From positions 2,486,951 through 2,506,202 of the forward strand of contig NZ_CP024866.1 in assembly GCF_004136015.1 (NCBI RefSeq): a DNA stretch of 19,252 nt, read 5' to 3'. This document shows, one piece after another, positions 16,174 to 19,252 of the stretch. The notes below the pieces were generated by a model. The model was not told the origin of the DNA. It worked only from the letters and a program-made list of their open reading frames with translations, and did no database searches. Positions within the stretch are counted from its first letter, which is position 1, and each line of letters opens with the position of its first letter. The stretch is from Pseudomonas sp. ACM7 (GTDB taxonomy: Bacteria; Pseudomonadota; Gammaproteobacteria; Pseudomonadales; Pseudomonadaceae). A program made the translations under genes and the position numbers.

Positions 16174-18054
16174 TCAGATTTTGAAGCTGTCGACCAACTG
16201 CTTCAATCGGTTCGCCTGCAAGGACAACGCATCGCAATCCTTCAGCGTTTCATTGAGGTTGGCCACGCTCTGCTGGTTCAGCAGGTTGATCTGGTTAACG
16301 TCGACGTTGAGGGTTTCCACGACCGCCGTCTGCTCTTCGGTTGCCGCGGCCACCGACTGGTTCATGCCGTCTATTTCGCCGATGCGCTGGGTCACGCTGA
16401 CCAGTCGCAGACCGGCCTGGTTCGCCACTTCGACGCTCTGTTCGCTGGAGACCTGACTGGCGTTCATCGTGGTCACCGCTTCGCGAGAACCGATCTGCAG
16501 CGAGGTGATCATCTTGTGGATCTCCTCCGCCGATTCCTGAGTGCGGTGAGCGAGGTTTCGCACCTCGTCCGCCACCACCGCGAAACCACGACCGGCTTCA
16601 CCGGCGCGGGCCGCTTCGATGGCCGCGTTGAGCGCGAGCAAGTTGGTTTGCTGGGAGATGCCTTTGATCACATCCAGAATGTGCCCGATGTTGTCGGTGC
16701 TGGCGTTCAGGGTTTCGATCTGGGTGCAGGACAGGCTGATTTTCTGCGACAACTCGGTCATCGCCAGAATGGTTTTCTCCACCACCTGACGACCATCATC
16801 AGCCTGCTCGCTCGCGCCGCTGGCGTGCTGGGAAGCATCGGCGGCGTTGCGGGCGATTTCCTGGGTGGCGGCGCCCAACTGGTTGATCGCCGCGGCCACA
16901 CTGTTAGTGCGGGCGCTTTGCTCGTCGGAGCCGACGATCGAGGCGTTGGACGAGGCCATTACCCGTTGCGACAGATCGTGAACCTGGCGGGTGGCCGACG
17001 ACACTTCGGAAATTGACGCGTGAATTCGCTCCACGAACTGGTTGAACGAACCGCCTAGCTCACCGAATTCGTCTTTGCTTTCCACGGCCAGACGTCGAGT
17101 CAGATCGCCCTCACCTTGAGCAATGTCCTGCATCGCACGGCCCATGGTGGTCAGCGGACGCATCAGCACGTTGATCAGCAGGCTCAGCAGCACTGCAATG
17201 GCCGTCACGGCGATGAACATCGCGATTAGCGCAGAAGTACGGAACTGACTGAGTGGTGCGTAGGCCTTGTCCTTGTCGATCGACAGACCGATGTACCACT
17301 CGGCATTCGGCAAACCACTGACCGGCGTGAACGAAAGGATACGGTCCTGCTTGTTCAGGGTGACTTCCTGATTGCCCTTCTCGATGCGCACGCCGGCGTT
17401 CGGGTAGATGTCCTTCAGGTTTTTCATCACCTGGTCCTTGTCCGGGCTGACGATCACCTGACCGTCGGCGCTGACCAGGAATGCGTGGCCGATGCCACCG
17501 AAATCCACCGAGTTGATGATCTTCACCAGCGTTTCCAGGCTCAGGTCGCCGCCGACCACGCCGAGCAACTCGCCGTTCTTTTTCACCGGCAGGGCGATGG
17601 TCACCACCAAGCCACCGACGGCAGCCATGTAAGGCGGGGTCAGCATGGTCTTGTCGGCAGCCACGGCCTGTTTGTACCAGGGACGCTGACGCGGATCGTA
17701 ACCGTCAGGCATCTTCGCGTCCGGGCGCTGAGTAAACACGCCGTTGGCCTGGCCCACGTAGGTGAACTGGAAGTTCGAGGTCAGGGCCGGTTGACTGACC
17801 AGCCCCGGGAGGTCGGCATTGGCGCCTTGATGGGCGACGTTTTGCGCGAGGTTTTCCAGCACCAGCACACGGCCACTCATCCAGTTCTGCACGCTGCTGG
17901 CGGTCAGATCGCCGGCCTGCTGGACGCTCGATTCAAGGTTTTGACGGATGGTGTTTCGCTGCAGATAGTCGTTGTACAAAGTGAACAACGCAAAAGCCAG
18001 CACCACAACGCCGGAGGCGGCCAGAAGGATTTTATGGCTGAATTTGAGATTCAT
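16174..18054 (-). CDS. Methyl-accepting chemotaxis protein, amino-acid-type dCache (PctA/CtaA-like)
   Basis: A 626-residue transmembrane chemoreceptor. TM1 is about 10-30; a periplasmic double-Cache domain spans about 33-270; TM2 is about 274-297; HAMP about 298-350; then the cytoplasmic signalling domain with the conserved hairpin tip ([19 protein letters not shown]) that contacts CheA/CheW. The amino-acid-binding Cache motif is complete: Y119, R124, W126, Y127 and D170, with the spacing of PctA (Y121, R126, W128, Y129, D173). Length and N-terminus also resemble PctA of P. aeruginosa and CtaA-C of P. fluorescens, so amino acids are the expected ligands; which ones cannot be told. The start at 18054 is chosen over an in-frame ATG at 18165, which falls at the predicted transcription start. 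It appears to be a single-gene unit. Confidence 0.94.
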   Translation of the reverse strand: MNLKFSHKILLAASGVVVLAFALFTLYNDYLQRNTIRQNLESSVQQAGDLTASSVQNWMSGRVLVLENLAQNVAHQGANADLPGLVSQPALTSNFQFTYVGQANGVFTQRPDAKMPDGYDPRQRPWYKQAVAADKTMLTPPYMAAVGGLVVTIALPVKKNGELLGVVGGDLSLETLVKIINSVDFGGIGHAFLVSADGQVIVSPDKDQVMKNLKDIYPNAGVRIEKGNQEVTLNKQDRILSFTPVSGLPNAEWYIGLSIDKDKAYAPLSQFRTSALIAMFIAVTAIAVLLSLLINVLMRPLTTMGRAMQDIAQGEGDLTRRLAVESKDEFGELGGSFNQFVERIHASISEVSSATRQVHDLSQRVMASSNASIVGSDEQSARTNSVAAAINQLGAATQEIARNAADASQHASGASEQADDGRQVVEKTILAMTELSQKISLSCTQIETLNASTDNIGHILDVIKGISQQTNLLALNAAIEAARAGEAGRGFAVVADEVRNLAHRTQESAEEIHKMITSLQIGSREAVTTMNASQVSSEQSVEVANQAGLRLVSVTQRIGEIDGMNQSVAAATEEQTAVVETLNVDVNQINLLNQQSVANLNETLKDCDALSLQANRLKQLVDSFKI

Positions 18055-18169
18055 TTCATGGGACTTCTTATGCAAAAAGTGGGGATGCGTTCCGGGTTGC
18101 AACATTCCATGTACAGCGCAGGCAGGGCTCTGGGGCCGCTCTACTTTGGTGCACGCATGTCTCATCAGT

Positions 18170-18196
18170 CTGTCGGCACAAAACGGAGAAATCTTA
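18170..18196 (-). promoter_or_regulatory. Sigma-28 (FliA)-like promoter of the chemoreceptor gene
   Basis: On the minus strand, TAAG (18196-18193), 15 bases, then GCCGACAG (18177-18170) match the flagellar sigma consensus TAAA-N15-GCCGATAA at 3 of 4 and 6 of 8 positions. Transcription would start near 18163, leaving a leader of about 110 bases. A motility sigma factor is the expected control for a chemoreceptor. Confidence 0.6.
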
Positions 18197-18308
18197 GGCG
18201 TTTGTACGAAATGATCGGTATTCCTGTCAGATACCCGCCGAACGGCGTGCCAGAGCGCCTGCTCAGTCTTTTTGTGATGACGGTTGTTCGTACGGTAGCT
18301 GCAAATTC

Positions 18309-18572
18309 CCCCGCGCCTTTGTGCGAACGATCGCTTTTGATCTGGTGATCGACCATTGGCGCTGTGAAAAAATCGAACGCGCCTATCTGGAAAGCATTGC
18401 CCGCATGCTCGAAGTCCTGAAGCCGAAAGTGCGTCAGGCGTTTCTGCTGGCGCAGTGCGAAGGGCTTACCCACAAACACATCGCCGAGCAAATGGGTTTG
18501 TCTCTGCGTTCAGTGGAGCGCTGTGTGCGCCGACGCGCTGTATTACTGATGTCTGTGGATAACGCGCGGTGA
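18309..18572 (+). pseudogene. 5'-truncated ECF (FecI-like) sigma factor remnant
   Basis: The frame carries the end of an ECF sigma factor: the linker beginning [17 protein letters not shown], typical of FecI-type factors after region 2, and region 4 with its helix-turn-helix ([19 protein letters not shown]). An intact factor needs about 160-180 residues; region 2, which binds the -10 element and core polymerase, is missing. The open frame reaches back only to a TAG at 18195, and the intervening residues (including a Cys-rich [10 protein letters not shown] stretch) do not resemble region 2. The only start inside is GTG 18321, without a good ribosome site. The C-terminal end is also unusual: another frame at about 18535 gives a more FecI-like RALYY, hinting at a frameshift. 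No intact fecR follows. A nonfunctional relic is most likely. Confidence 0.75.
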
Positions 18573-18736
18573 ACCGCATCAGCAGGTGCTGCGTCTGCGT
18601 AACAACTCGGCTAATGCCAGGCTACGTCAGCAATGCGACGTCTGGCGGGCGAACACCATGAAGACGAACTGGCCTTGGAAGTGGAAGCGCATTTGCAGCT
18701 GATGACCCATTGAGCGTTTAGCGAGCCCATAACGAC
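18573..18736 (+). other. Decayed sequence between the sigma relic and the 5S genes
   Basis: No intact gene is visible. A short frame from ATG 18635 (about 25 residues, ending at TGA 18712-18714) encodes an acidic helical peptide rich in Glu and His, without a clear ribosome site. It could be the tail of a gene lost by the same deletion that truncated the sigma factor. I cannot name it. Confidence 0.4.
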
Positions 18737-18770
18737 AAAACCCCTGTCTGCGTTAGCAGACAGGGGTTTT
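18737..18770 (-). terminator. Intrinsic terminator after the distal 5S rRNA gene
   Basis: A perfect 11-bp stem (CCCCTGTCTGC / GCAGACAGGGG) with a four-base loop, flanked by AAAA and TTTT, gives a classical intrinsic terminator, with a T-run on the minus strand immediately after the stem. It closes the rRNA operon. Confidence 0.9.
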
Positions 18771-18780
18771 GGAATTCAAT

Positions 18781-18896
18781 CTTGACGATGACCTACTCTC
18801 ACATGGGGAAACCCCACACTACCATCGGCGATGCATCGTTTCACTGCTGAGTTCGGGATGGGATCAGGTGGTTCCAATGCTCTATGGTCGTCAAGA
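18781..18896 (-). rRNA. rrf: 5S ribosomal RNA, distal tandem copy
   Basis: The minus strand shows the Pseudomonas 5S rRNA: paired ends CTTGACGACC and GGTCATCGTCAAG, and the internal GATCCCATCCCGAACTC stretch. It is identical to the second copy 222 bp to the right over the whole gene. Exact mature ends may differ by a few bases. Confidence 0.96.
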
Positions 18897-18958
18897 AATT
18901 CTGTGACCAGCCCGTTACAGCGTAACGTGCCAGCAAAATTGGTGACTTCTACTAAAAC

Positions 18959-18991
18959 AAAACCCCTACCTGCATACGCAGATAGGGGTTT
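18959..18991 (-). terminator. Terminator hairpin between the two 5S genes
   Basis: An 11-bp stem (CCCCTATCTGC / GCAGGTAGGGG on the minus strand, one G-U pair) with loop GTAT and a following TTTTG lies after the proximal 5S. It is a diverged copy of the terminator at 18737-18770. If efficient it would limit transcription of the distal 5S; rRNA antitermination or read-through must then apply. Confidence 0.8.
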
Positions 18992-19002
18992 CGGAATTTA
19001 AT

Positions 19003-19118
19003 CTTGACGATGACCTACTCTCACATGGGGAAACCCCACACTACCATCGGCGATGCATCGTTTCACTGCTGAGTTCGGGATGGGATCAGGTGGTTCCAAT
19101 GCTCTATGGTCGTCAAGA
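19003..19118 (-). rRNA. rrf: 5S ribosomal RNA, proximal tandem copy
   Basis: Same 5S sequence as the copy at 18781-18896. It is nearest to the expected 23S gene, so it is the ordinary 5S of the operon, and the other copy is the extra one. Confidence 0.96.
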
Positions 19119-19252
19119 AATTCGGTAGCCAGGTCGTGGGCCTTTTCAGGTTCACGCTCCAGCGAATGGGTATGCGATAGTTGGGTGTTTTGTGAGTATC
19201 TCGAACTTTCGGTTCGTTTCGTCTTCACACACCGCAATCTGGTGCTCTTTCG
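19119..19252 (-). other. 23S-5S rRNA spacer (23S gene beyond the right edge)
   Basis: The minus strand upstream of the 5S contains a small CGAAC-CGAAA-GTTCG hairpin (about 19201-19215) and no coding signal. By position and resemblance to Pseudomonas rrn spacers it is the transcribed spacer; no mature 23S end is recognised inside the window. Confidence 0.6.

Noticed and set aside
18055..18165. N-terminal extension of the chemoreceptor from ATG 18165
   Set aside because: That ATG lies at the predicted sigma-28 transcription start, and the added residues precede the well-formed TM1 start [11 protein letters not shown].
18998..19237. 79-residue minus-strand open frame across the 5S rRNA
   Set aside because: It overlaps the proximal 5S gene and its spacer; rRNA sequence, not coding.

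Overview
The window looks like chromosomal DNA of a Pseudomonas of the P. fluorescens group. The reasons are the high-GC coding style, a lapA / lapD-lapG adhesion locus whose LapD residues fall at the same positions as in P. fluorescens Pf0-1, Pseudomonas-type REP palindromes, a PctA/Cta-type chemoreceptor and Pseudomonas 5S rRNA genes. All identifications are by eye; no database search was run.

Region 1 (1-8780), biofilm adhesion. The window opens inside the 3' part of lapA, a giant RTX adhesin secreted by a type I system: near-identical 600-bp repeats, Calx-beta and cadherin-like domains, a PA14-like module, a vWA domain with MIDAS, RTX nonapeptides and the C-terminal secretion region. A terminator-like hairpin, a small conserved-looking gene of unknown function and a long REP palindrome follow. 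Converging on them is lapG-lapD (minus strand): LapG is the periplasmic Ca-dependent protease that cuts LapA from the surface, and LapD is the inner-membrane c-di-GMP receptor that sequesters LapG when c-di-GMP is high.

Region 2 (8781-10397). A GntR/FCD repressor-type gene with its own promoter and a perfect TTGGATCCAA palindrome at the predicted transcription start, then a gene-free stretch of about 680 bp with an unusually AT-rich core and three short dyads.

Region 3 (10398-16020), the most notable part. Four tightly packed plus-strand genes match the mgoBCAD / pvfABCD operon: a haem-oxygenase-like protein, an AurF-type diiron N-oxygenase with all seven metal ligands in register, a stand-alone NRPS (N-terminal extension, adenylation, thiolation, reductase) and an SRPBCC protein. 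In other pseudomonads this operon makes diazeniumdiolate signals (leudiazen, valdiazen) that control virulence and toxin genes. The system class is known; its product here, its N-terminal NRPS domain and its upstream control are open.

Region 4 (16021-19252). A second, classic REP pair; a minus-strand amino-acid-type dCache chemoreceptor with a sigma-28-like promoter; a 5'-truncated ECF (FecI-like) sigma factor remnant; and the distal end of a minus-strand rRNA operon with two tandem 5S genes, each followed by its own terminator. The 23S gene would lie beyond the right edge.
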